Positions 45,990 to 53,265 of a DNA stretch of 56,655 nucleotides are shown piece after piece (the first letter of the stretch is position 1; each line of letters opens with the position of its first letter). Source of the stretch: Lachnospiraceae bacterium (GTDB lineage: Bacteria; Bacillota; Clostridia; Lachnospirales; Lachnospiraceae); assembly GCA_022792535.1 (NCBI GenBank), contig JAAWBG010000010.1, positions 1 through 56,655 of the forward strand, given 5' to 3'. The notes under the pieces were generated by a model. That model was not told the origin of the DNA and searched no databases. It saw nothing but the letters and a program-made list of their open reading frames with translations. The position numbers were made by a program, and so were the translations under genes.

Positions 45990-46014
45990 ACTGTCTGGAT
46001 TCAATCCAGACAGT
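45990..46014. repeat. Hairpin before the oxidoreductase operon
   Basis: ACTGTCTGGA (45990-45999), loop TTCAA, TCCAGACAGT (46005-46014). Seven A residues precede it, so on the minus strand it resembles a terminator. An upstream GTCCAGATAG (45945-45954) can pair with CTGTCTGGAT instead, offering an alternative fold. No gene is visible in 45737-46054. Confidence 0.6.
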
Positions 46015-46054
46015 CAAAATAAATTTAAGAAAGAGCGAAGGATAGGTGAACAAT

Positions 46055-47491
46055 ATGTATGATGTAGTAATTATTGGAGCAGGCGTGTCAGGAAGTGCTT
46101 CTGCAAGAGAACTTTCCAGATACAATTTGAATGTCTGCGTAGTAGAGAAAGAAGAAGACGTATGCTGCGGAACTTCCAAGGCAAACAGTGCAATTGTACA
46201 TGCTGGTTTTGACGCAGAAGCTGGTTCCCTGATGGCAAAATTGAATGTAGAAGGAAACCAGATGATGGAAGAACTCTCCAAAGAGCTGGATTTCCATTAT
46301 AAAAACAATGGTTCTCTGGTTGTATGCCTTCATGAAGAAGAAAAGCCAAACTTACAGGAACTGTATGACAGAGGCGTACAGAATGGTGTAAAAGATCTTC
46401 GCATTATTGACAGAGAAGAATTAGTAAAATTAGAGCCCAATATTGCAGATGAAGCTGTAGCAGCTTTGTATGCGCCCACCGGCGGAATCGTATGTCCTTT
46501 CGGCATGAACATTGCATTTGCTGAGAATGCAGCAACCAACGGTGTAGAGTTTAAATTTGATACAGAAGTAACTGGTTTGGAGAAAAAAGGCGACGCTTGG
46601 GTAGTAAAGACCAACCAGGGTGAGATTGAAACAAAATATGTAGTAAATGCAGCAGGCGTACATGCAGACAAATTCCACAATATGGTAAGTGATAAGAAGA
46701 TGCATATCACTCCGAGACGTGGAGATTACTGTCTGTTAGACCGTTCTACCGAAGGTTTCGTAACACATACAATTTTCCAGCTTCCAAGTAAGTTCGGAAA
46801 AGGTGTTTTGGTATCCCCAACGGTTCACGGCAATACTTTAGTAGGACCTACTGCAATTGATATTGAAAATAAAGAAGGAACTAATACTACACAGGAAGGT
46901 ATTGATGAATTGATCAATAAAGCAGGAACCACTGTAAAAGGTCTGCCCATTCGTCAGGTTATCACTTCCTTTGCAGGCCTGCGTGCTCATGAAGATGGAC
47001 ATGAGTTCTACATTGGCGAATTAGAAGAAGCAAAAGGTTTCATTGACTGTGCAGGAATCGAATCTCCAGGATTAACCAGTGCTCCGGCAATTGGTAAAAT
47101 GGTAGCAGGAATTGTGAAAGATTTGACAAATGCAGAGCCGAACCCCAACTTCAACGGTTCCAGAAAAGGTATCTTAGATCCTAAGACTTTGAATAATGAA
47201 GAGCGTGCAGCTTTGATTAAAGAGAATCCGGCATATGGAAACATTATCTGCAGATGTGAGATGATTACAGAAGGAGAAATCATTGATGCAATCAAACGTC
47301 CTCTGGGTGCAAAATCTCTGGATGGTGTGAAACGTCGTACCAGAGCAGGAATGGGACGCTGTCAGGCAGGTTTCTGTTCTCCGAGAACTATCGAGATCCT
47401 TGCAAGAGAGCGTGGAGTAGATCCTGCAGAGATCACCAAAGCAGGTGGAGAATCCAAGATTATTGTAGGAATTAATAAAGATAGAATATAG
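46055..47491 (+). CDS. Glycerol-3-phosphate dehydrogenase/oxidase-like FAD enzyme with BFD-type Fe-S domain
   Basis: The 478-residue product starts at ATG 46055 (GTG 46046 is an in-frame alternative). It has an FAD-binding DAO fold (VVIIGAGVSGSASARELSRY; SFAGLRAHEDGHEFYIGE) and a C-terminal [2Fe-2S] BFD-like domain with four cysteines (IICRCEMITEGEIIDAI and GRCQAGFCSPRTIEI). It is related to GlpA and LhgO and probably oxidises glycerol-3-phosphate to dihydroxyacetone phosphate. It leads a three-gene operon whose other members can pass electrons on. Confidence 0.88.
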   Translation: MYDVVIIGAGVSGSASARELSRYNLNVCVVEKEEDVCCGTSKANSAIVHAGFDAEAGSLMAKLNVEGNQMMEELSKELDFHYKNNGSLVVCLHEEEKPNLQELYDRGVQNGVKDLRIIDREELVKLEPNIADEAVAALYAPTGGIVCPFGMNIAFAENAATNGVEFKFDTEVTGLEKKGDAWVVKTNQGEIETKYVVNAAGVHADKFHNMVSDKKMHITPRRGDYCLLDRSTEGFVTHTIFQLPSKFGKGVLVSPTVHGNTLVGPTAIDIENKEGTNTTQEGIDELINKAGTTVKGLPIRQVITSFAGLRAHEDGHEFYIGELEEAKGFIDCAGIESPGLTSAPAIGKMVAGIVKDLTNAEPNPNFNGSRKGILDPKTLNNEERAALIKENPAYGNIICRCEMITEGEIIDAIKRPLGAKSLDGVKRRTRAGMGRCQAGFCSPRTIEILARERGVDPAEITKAGGESKIIVGINKDRI

Positions 47492-47515
47492 TCGGAAAGC
47501 CAGGAGGGAAAGAAA

Positions 47516-48787
47516 ATGTTAAATTATGATATTGTTATTGTAGGCGGCGGCCCGGCAGGACTTGCAGCAGCCGTATCAGCAAAGAAAAACGGAGTAGAAT
47601 CTATATTAGTTTTAGAGAGAGATAAAGAACTGGGCGGTATTCTGAATCAGTGTATCCATAATGGATTCGGACTTCATACATTCAAAGAAGAATTAACCGG
47701 ACCAGAGTATGCAGGAAGATTTATCGAGCAGTTAAAAGAAGCAGATATTGAATACAAATTAAATACCATGGTTATGGATATTGCAGACAACAAAGTTGTG
47801 ACAGCAATGAACCGTGAAGAAGGTATGTTTGAGATTCAGGCAAAAGCAATCGTACTTGCAATGGGTTGTAGAGAGCGTTCCAGAGGAGCTCTGAATATTC
47901 CTGGATATCGTCCTGCTGGTATTTACTCTGCTGGTACAGCACAGCGTCTGGTAAATATGGAAGGCTATATGCCTGGCCGTGAAGTAGTGATTCTTGGTTC
48001 TGGTGATATCGGACTGATCATGGCAAGAAGAATGACTTTGGAAGGCGCTAAAGTTAAAGTTGTTGCTGAGTTAATGCCATATTCCGGCGGATTGAAGAGA
48101 AATATTGTACAGTGTCTGGATGACTATGGAATTCCTCTTAAATTAAGCCACACGGTTGTAGATATTGAAGGAAAAGAGAGAGTAGAAGCTATCACGATCG
48201 CAGAAGTAGGTCCAGATAGAAGACCGGTTCCAGGTACAGAAGAACGCTATACCTGTGATACATTGTTGTTATCCTGTGGTCTGATTCCAGAGAACGAGTT
48301 GTCTAGAAGCTTAGGCGTTGAAATGAGCCCAATTACCTCTGGCCCATTGGTAAATGAGTGTCTGGAAACAAATGTAGAAGGCGTGTTTGCATGTGGTAAC
48401 GTACTTCATGTACATGACTTGGTAGACTTTGTTTCTGAGGAAGCATCTGCTGCTGGAAAACATGCTGCTGAGTATGTATTGAATGGTGCAAAACATCAGG
48501 AATCCAGTGCAAAGGATATTCCAATTGTTGCAGTAGAAGGTGCGCGTTATACAGTACCTAAGACCATCAATCCAGATAGAATGGATGAGAAGCATACCGT
48601 TCGTTTCCGTGTAGGCGATGTATACAAGAACTGTTTTGTATCTGTATATTTGAACGACGAGCGTATTATTCACAAAAAACGTCCAGTTGTAGCACCAGGA
48701 GAGATGGAAGAGGTAGTATTGAAGAAAGAACAGTTGGCTGCATTTTCAGGTCTGTCCCAGATTACTGTAAAGATTGAGGAGGCGTAA
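47516..48787 (+). CDS. NAD(P)/FAD oxidoreductase of the glycerol-3-phosphate operon
   Basis: This 423-residue pyridine-nucleotide oxidoreductase has two dinucleotide-binding folds (IVIVGGGPAGLAAAVSAKK and VVILGSGDIGLIMARRMTL) and the segment GGILNQCIHNGFGLHTF near the flavin. Genes like this follow GlpA-like genes in Clostridia and likely shuttle electrons between the dehydrogenase and NAD or another carrier. AGGAGG precedes the start. It is 24 bases downstream of the first operon gene. Confidence 0.88.
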   Translation: MLNYDIVIVGGGPAGLAAAVSAKKNGVESILVLERDKELGGILNQCIHNGFGLHTFKEELTGPEYAGRFIEQLKEADIEYKLNTMVMDIADNKVVTAMNREEGMFEIQAKAIVLAMGCRERSRGALNIPGYRPAGIYSAGTAQRLVNMEGYMPGREVVILGSGDIGLIMARRMTLEGAKVKVVAELMPYSGGLKRNIVQCLDDYGIPLKLSHTVVDIEGKERVEAITIAEVGPDRRPVPGTEERYTCDTLLLSCGLIPENELSRSLGVEMSPITSGPLVNECLETNVEGVFACGNVLHVHDLVDFVSEEASAAGKHAAEYVLNGAKHQESSAKDIPIVAVEGARYTVPKTINPDRMDEKHTVRFRVGDVYKNCFVSVYLNDERIIHKKRPVVAPGEMEEVVLKKEQLAAFSGLSQITVKIEEA

Positions 48788-48791
48788 ATCT

Positions 48792-49151
48792 ATGGAAACA
48801 AGAGAATTAATTTGTATTGGATGCCCCATGGGATGTCCGCTGAAAGTAGAAATGAACAATGGAGAGGTGGTAAGCGTTACCGGAAATACATGTAAACGTG
48901 GTGACGATTATGCCAGAAAAGAAGTGACTAATCCAACCAGAATCGTAACAAGTTCCGTAATCGTAGAAGGCGGAAGTCTTGCAGCGGTATCTGTTAAGAC
49001 GAAACAGGATATTCCAAAAGGAAAGATCTTTGATATTATGAAATCCTTAAAAGGCGTAAAGGTTCAGGCACCTGTACATATCGGCGATGTAATCGTAACT
49101 GATGTGGCAGGCACAGGCGTAGACATTATCGCTACCAAAAACGTATTATAA
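48792..49151 (+). CDS. DUF1667 cysteine-motif protein
   Basis: The 119-residue product starts at ATG 48792, four bases after the preceding stop and behind GAGGAGG. It has the cysteine motif CIGCPMGCPL and a fourth Cys in TGNTCKRGDDYA, which could bind an iron-sulfur cluster. This DUF1667 family regularly ends operons of GlpA-like and pyridine-nucleotide oxidoreductase genes. I infer that it is the small electron-transfer subunit of a three-part glycerol-3-phosphate dehydrogenase. Confidence 0.85.
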   Translation: METRELICIGCPMGCPLKVEMNNGEVVSVTGNTCKRGDDYARKEVTNPTRIVTSSVIVEGGSLAAVSVKTKQDIPKGKIFDIMKSLKGVKVQAPVHIGDVIVTDVAGTGVDIIATKNVL

Positions 49152-49187
49152 AATAAGCCTATCCTAAATTTCATATAAAAAGTACAT

Positions 49188-49224
49188 ATATCCCCCTGCA
49201 GCATATATTATAGCAGGGGGATAT
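49188..49224 (+). promoter_or_regulatory. Hairpin enclosing the ymxH ribosome binding site
   Basis: ATATCCCCCTGC (49188-49199) and GCAGGGGGATAT (49213-49224) form a perfect 12-base stem with a 13-base loop. The right arm contains the AGGGGGA Shine-Dalgarno, and the ATG is only one base after the stem. The same stem may end the upstream operon, although no T run follows. Confidence 0.7.
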
Positions 49225-49225
49225 T

Positions 49226-49474
49226 ATGCGTCTGTGTGAATTAAAAGAAAAAGAAGTAATCAATATTTGTAATTGTAAATGTCTTGGATTTGTGGTGGAT
49301 TTAGATATCGATCCTTGTAATGGATGTATTCTGGCATTGATCATACCTGGCTGCGGAAAAATGTGGGGGCTTTTTGGAAGAGAAAGTGAGATTATCATTC
49401 CCTGGAATCAGGTGGTGAAGATTGGACCGGATATTATTCTGGTGGAGATACCAGAGCCGAAACCGCCCAGATAA
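49226..49474 (+). CDS. YlmC/YmxH family sporulation-associated protein
   Basis: This 82-residue PRC-barrel-like protein matches the YlmC/YmxH family: MRLCELKEKEVINI, GFVVDLDIDPCNGCILALIIPG and IIIPWNQVVKIGPDIILVEI. The family occurs in spore-forming Firmicutes and has several copies per genome; the molecular role is not known. Its ribosome binding site is inside a hairpin. Confidence 0.9.
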   Translation: MRLCELKEKEVINICNCKCLGFVVDLDIDPCNGCILALIIPGCGKMWGLFGRESEIIIPWNQVVKIGPDIILVEIPEPKPPR

Positions 49475-49488
49475 AGCCGGAAATTATA

Positions 49489-49517
49489 TTGACAATCAAA
49501 GAAAGGAAAGATATACT
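49489..49517 (+). promoter_or_regulatory. Promoter of nrdR
   Basis: A perfect TTGACA (49489-49494) is separated by 17 bases from TATACT (49512-49517). Confidence 0.82.
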
Positions 49518-49591
49518 GAAAGAAAATAGCTGGATTTTTATATACAGAATCCAGAATATATAGTTTGATGTATAAGATCAGGGGTGATTTT

Positions 49592-50044
49592 ATGAAATGT
49601 CCATATTGCAGCAGCGATAATACACGGGTAATTGATTCAAGACCGGCAGATGATAATTACTCGATTCGAAGAAGAAGACTTTGTGATGACTGTGGAAAGC
49701 GCTTTACCACATATGAGAAAGTAGAGACAATACCTTTGATTGTTATGAAAAAGGATAATAATCGGGAACAATATGACCGGGCAAAGGTGGAAGCAGGAAT
49801 TTTACGGGCTTGTCATAAACGTCCAGTATCTGTGGATATGATCAGCCAATTGGTAGATACTGTGGAAGTGGATGTTTTTAATCGGGAGGAGAAAGAGATT
49901 TCCAGTTCTGAGATTGGGGAGATTGTTATGAACCGGCTGCAGGAATTAGACCCAGTGGCATATGTGCGGTTTGCATCTGTATATCGGGAGTTTAAAGATG
50001 TAAATACATTTATGGATGAGCTGAAGAAGATGTTGGATAATTAA
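49592..50044 (+). CDS. nrdR: Transcriptional repressor NrdR
   Basis: The 150-residue protein starts at ATG 49592 behind AGGGG; the frame is open to 49565. A zinc ribbon (MKCPYCSSDNTRVIDSR, CDDCGKRFTTYEKVE) is followed by an ATP-cone domain. NrdR senses ATP and dATP and represses ribonucleotide reductase genes. No nrd genes are in the window. Confidence 0.95.
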   Translation: MKCPYCSSDNTRVIDSRPADDNYSIRRRRLCDDCGKRFTTYEKVETIPLIVMKKDNNREQYDRAKVEAGILRACHKRPVSVDMISQLVDTVEVDVFNREEKEISSSEIGEIVMNRLQELDPVAYVRFASVYREFKDVNTFMDELKKMLDN

Positions 50045-50107
50045 ACTGGCTGCAGAACAGCGGCAATCATTAAGGTATACCTATACTGTGCACAGGAGAG
50101 TGTCAGG

Positions 50108-50623
50108 ATGTTAGAAAAATTTTATCCCAATGAATATTTAGATTCCGCGTATCAGATAGAATTTGACCGTTTTTTTCAGGCAGGGTATCGGGGAATTATT
50201 TTTGATATAGACAATACTTTAGTACCTCATGGAGCGCCGGCGGATCAGCAGGCCAAAAGGTTATTTGAGGATTTAAGAGAGATGGGTTATCAATGCTGCC
50301 TTTTGTCTAATAATAAAGAGCCGAGGGTGAAGATGTTTCATGACGAAGTGCAGGTACAGTATATTTTCAAAGCAGGAAAGCCAAAGGTATCAGGATATGA
50401 ACGGGCAATGGAGTTGATGGGAACTCAAAAAGAAAATACGCTGTTTGTGGGGGATCAGATTTTTACAGATGTATATGGGGCAAATCGGGCAGGGCTTCAC
50501 ACAATATTGACAAAGCCCATTCATCCCAAAGAAGAGATTCAGATCGTATTGAAACGGTATTTTGAAAAAATCGTACTGTTTTTCTACCGGAAAAAGTCTA
50601 AGAAAAGCTCCAGGAAAAGTTAA
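50108..50623 (+). CDS. YqeG family HAD-type phosphatase
   Basis: This 171-residue HAD subfamily IIIA enzyme has motif I FDIDNTLVPHG, motif II LLSNN and the metal loop FVGDQIFTDVYGANRAG. The basic C-terminus (YRKKSKKSSRKS) is unusual and could contact RNA or membranes. The substrate of YqeG proteins is not known; a few relatives act on phosphatidylglycerophosphate, which is one possibility. It lies between nrdR and efp. Confidence 0.9.
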   Translation: MLEKFYPNEYLDSAYQIEFDRFFQAGYRGIIFDIDNTLVPHGAPADQQAKRLFEDLREMGYQCCLLSNNKEPRVKMFHDEVQVQYIFKAGKPKVSGYERAMELMGTQKENTLFVGDQIFTDVYGANRAGLHTILTKPIHPKEEIQIVLKRYFEKIVLFFYRKKSKKSSRKS

Positions 50624-50645
50624 AATGAGGGAACCGAAAAAAAGG

Positions 50646-50674
50646 TTGAAAAATCTGCCGGTATAGTATAGAAT
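50646..50674 (+). promoter_or_regulatory. Promoter of efp
   Basis: TTGAAA (50646-50651) and TAGAAT (50669-50674) are separated by 17 bases. Confidence 0.65.
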
Positions 50675-50729
50675 AGTAAAGAATATAAGGGCGTATTGGG
50701 TCCTAATGTAGTTTAAGGAGGAAATTCGA

Positions 50730-51287
50730 ATGATTTCAGCAGGAGATTTTAGAAACGGGATTACGATTGAATTAGATAATAACATTTATCAGATTATTGA
50801 ATTTCAGCATGTAAAACCAGGAAAAGGTGCGGCTTTTGTCAGAACAAAATTAAAAAATATTAAAAACGGCGGCGTTGTGGAGAAGACATTCCGTCCTACC
50901 GAGAAATGTCCCCAGGCACGTATCGAAAGAGCGGACATGCAGTACTTGTATTCAGATGGAGATCTATTCCATTTTATGGATGTGGAATCTTATGAACAGA
51001 TCGCTTTGGATGCAGAGTCAATTGGAGACGCATTGAAATTTGTAAAAGAGAACGAGATGGTGAAAATGTGTTCTCACAATGGCAGCGTGTTTGCAGTGGA
51101 GCCGCCCCTGTTCGTAGAATTGAAGATTACAGATACAGAGCCAGGATTTAAGGGAGATACTGCCACAGGAGCCACTAAGCCGGCGGTTGTGGAAACAGGA
51201 GCAACAGTATATGTGCCTCTGTTTGTGGAGCAGGAAGATGTGATCAAGATTGATACAAGAACAGGAGAATATTTATCAAGAGTATAA
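50730..51287 (+). CDS. efp: Elongation factor P
   Basis: This 185-residue protein has the three-domain EF-P layout: [16 protein letters not shown], the tip loop [17 protein letters not shown] that reaches the peptidyl transferase centre, and the C-terminal signature [22 protein letters not shown] relieves ribosome stalling at polyproline. AAGGAGG precedes the start. A strong terminator follows. Confidence 0.96.
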   Translation: MISAGDFRNGITIELDNNIYQIIEFQHVKPGKGAAFVRTKLKNIKNGGVVEKTFRPTEKCPQARIERADMQYLYSDGDLFHFMDVESYEQIALDAESIGDALKFVKENEMVKMCSHNGSVFAVEPPLFVELKITDTEPGFKGDTATGATKPAVVETGATVYVPLFVEQEDVIKIDTRTGEYLSRV

Positions 51288-51310
51288 GATATCCTGAAAA
51301 CAGAATACCA

Positions 51311-51346
51311 AAAGAGCCTTTGGAGTTTTAGTTCCAAAGGCTCTTT
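51311..51346. terminator. Bidirectional terminator between efp and the ABC-F gene
   Basis: AAAGAGCCTTTGGA (51311-51324) and TCCAAAGGCTCTTT (51333-51346) form a perfect 14-base stem with an 8-base loop. The outer A and T runs suit both convergent genes. Confidence 0.85.
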
Positions 51347-51347
51347 C

Positions 51348-52988
51348 TTAATCGTCTTCTTCCTGAGCGTTGCTGGTAGAGTAGATCTGTCTCTTTCTTG
51401 CCATCTCATCGCTTTCTAAATACTCGTCGTAAGTGGTAATCTTGTCGATCATACTTCCGTTGGGGAGCAGTTCAATAATACGGTTTGCAGTGGTCTGGAC
51501 TACCTGGTGGTCACGAGAGGCGAACAGCAGTACGCCAGGGAATTTGATCAATCCATTATTCAAGGCGGTGATAGATTCCATATCCAGATGATCCGTAGGC
51601 TCGTCCAGAATTAAGACATTCGCTCCGGTGATCATCATGCGGGATAGAAGGACCCGGACTTTTTCACCGCCAGACAAGACTTTCATTTTCTTTACCCCGT
51701 CTTCTCCGGCAAACAGCATTCTGCCTAAAAAGCCCCGGACATAAGTGGCGTCTTTGATCTCAGAAAACTGGGTCAGCCATTCTACAATCTGCAGATCGTT
51801 GTTGAAGATTTCGGTATTGTCCTTGGGAAAATAGGACTGGCTGGTGGTAACGCCCCATTTGTAATTTCCCTCATCTGGTTCCAATTCTCCTGCAAGAATC
51901 TGGAAGAGAGTGGTTTTGGCAATTTCATTGCTTCCCACAAAGGCGATCTTATCGTCGTGTCCTGCGATGAAAGAAATATTGTCTAGTACTTTTACACCGT
52001 CTATGGTTTTGCTCAGGTTCTCCACAGTGAGCACTTCATTTCCGATTTCCCGGTTTGGACGAAAATCAATGTATGGATATTTCCGGCTGGAAGGTTTGAT
52101 CTCATCCAATTGAATTTTTTCCAGAGCTTTTTTTCTGGAAGTAGCCTGCTTTGATTTGGAAGCGTTGGCAGAGAAACGAGAGATAAATTCCTGCAGTTCT
52201 TTGATTTTTTCTTCCTTCTTTTTGTTGGCCTCTTTCATCTGCTTGATTAAAAGCTGGCTGGATTCATACCAGAAATCATAATTTCCGGCATAGAGCTGAA
52301 TCTTAGCGTAATCAATATCTGCGGTGTGGGTGCAGACTTTGTTTAGAAAATAACGGTCGTGGGATACGACGATTACTGTGTTGTTAAAGTTAATCAGGAA
52401 TTCTTCTAACCATGCAATGGCGTCCAGATCCAAATGGTTGGTGGGCTCGTCTAAAAGCAGAATATCAGGGTTGCCAAACAGCGCCTGAGCCAATAGGACT
52501 TTTACCTTCTGTTCTCCTGTCAGATCATGCATCATGGCAGAGTGAAATTCTGTTTCAATTCCAAGGCCATTGAGAAGCTGAGCAGCGTCAGACTCCGCAT
52601 TCCAGCCGTCCATTTCAGCAAATTCCGCTTCCAGTTCGCTGGCACGGATTCCATCTTCATCTGAGAAATCTTCTTTCATATAAATGGCATCTTTTTCCTT
52701 CATAATATCATAGAGATGCTGATTTCCCATAATCACTGTGTCCAGTACAGAAAAATCATTGTATTTGAAATGATCCTGCTGCAAAAAAGAAAGACGCTGG
52801 CCAGGCGTGATAAAAATCTCACCTTTGGTTGGTTCCAACTGTCCGTTTAAAATTTTGAGAAACGTAGATTTTCCTGCACCGTTGGCTCCAATCAGGCCAT
52901 AGCAGTTTCCCTCTGTAAATTTAATATTTACATCTTCAAACAAAGCTTTTTTTCCAATACGTAATGTCACATTATTTGCACTAATCAT
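51348..52988 (-). CDS. ABC-F family ATPase, YbiT-like
   Basis: This 546-residue soluble protein has two ATP-binding domains joined by a charged linker (KEANKKKEEKIKELQEF), as in ribosome-associated ABC-F translation factors. The first site has GANGAGKST, signature LTGEQKVKVLL and LLLDEPTNHLD. The second has a changed Walker A, GSNEIAKTT, signature LSGGEKVRVLL, LILDEPTDHLD, and SRDHQ where the switch His is expected. The degenerate second site is partly typical of the YbiT branch. Some ABC-F proteins protect ribosomes from antibiotics; nothing here proves that role. Confidence 0.92.
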   Translation of the reverse strand: MISANNVTLRIGKKALFEDVNIKFTEGNCYGLIGANGAGKSTFLKILNGQLEPTKGEIFITPGQRLSFLQQDHFKYNDFSVLDTVIMGNQHLYDIMKEKDAIYMKEDFSDEDGIRASELEAEFAEMDGWNAESDAAQLLNGLGIETEFHSAMMHDLTGEQKVKVLLAQALFGNPDILLLDEPTNHLDLDAIAWLEEFLINFNNTVIVVSHDRYFLNKVCTHTADIDYAKIQLYAGNYDFWYESSQLLIKQMKEANKKKEEKIKELQEFISRFSANASKSKQATSRKKALEKIQLDEIKPSSRKYPYIDFRPNREIGNEVLTVENLSKTIDGVKVLDNISFIAGHDDKIAFVGSNEIAKTTLFQILAGELEPDEGNYKWGVTTSQSYFPKDNTEIFNNDLQIVEWLTQFSEIKDATYVRGFLGRMLFAGEDGVKKMKVLSGGEKVRVLLSRMMITGANVLILDEPTDHLDMESITALNNGLIKFPGVLLFASRDHQVVQTTANRIIELLPNGSMIDKITTYDEYLESDEMARKRQIYSTSNAQEEDD

Positions 52989-53108
52989 ATTAAATCCTCA
53001 TATTTTCTAAATATTTCTGGTTTTGGGTTCTGTTTTTCTCAGGCATTTTTAAAAATAAAGAACCGATTGGTAAATGATATGCCTTTCGTTTTAGACCTTG
53101 CTTTATTT

Positions 53109-53136
53109 ATTATACATAAAACCGCTGTATTTTCAA
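53109..53136 (-). promoter_or_regulatory. Promoter of the ABC-F gene
   Basis: On the minus strand TTGAAA (plus-strand TTTCAA, 53131-53136) is 16 bases from TATAAT (plus-strand ATTATA, 53109-53114). Confidence 0.7.
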
Positions 53137-53167
53137 GAAAAAAGTACAAAGACAAGAGAGTTATTCG

Positions 53168-53196
53168 TTGAAAACAGAGGGATTTTTTGGTATGAT
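53168..53196 (+). promoter_or_regulatory. Promoter of the GGDEF-EAL gene
   Basis: TTGAAA (53168-53173) and TATGAT (53191-53196) are separated by 17 bases, 70 bases before the start codon. Confidence 0.7.
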
Positions 53197-53265
53197 TAAA
53201 AATAATAAGAAAATCACAGCGGCAAAATAGGAACCACAGAGATATGCGGAATGGGGAATGTTTTT

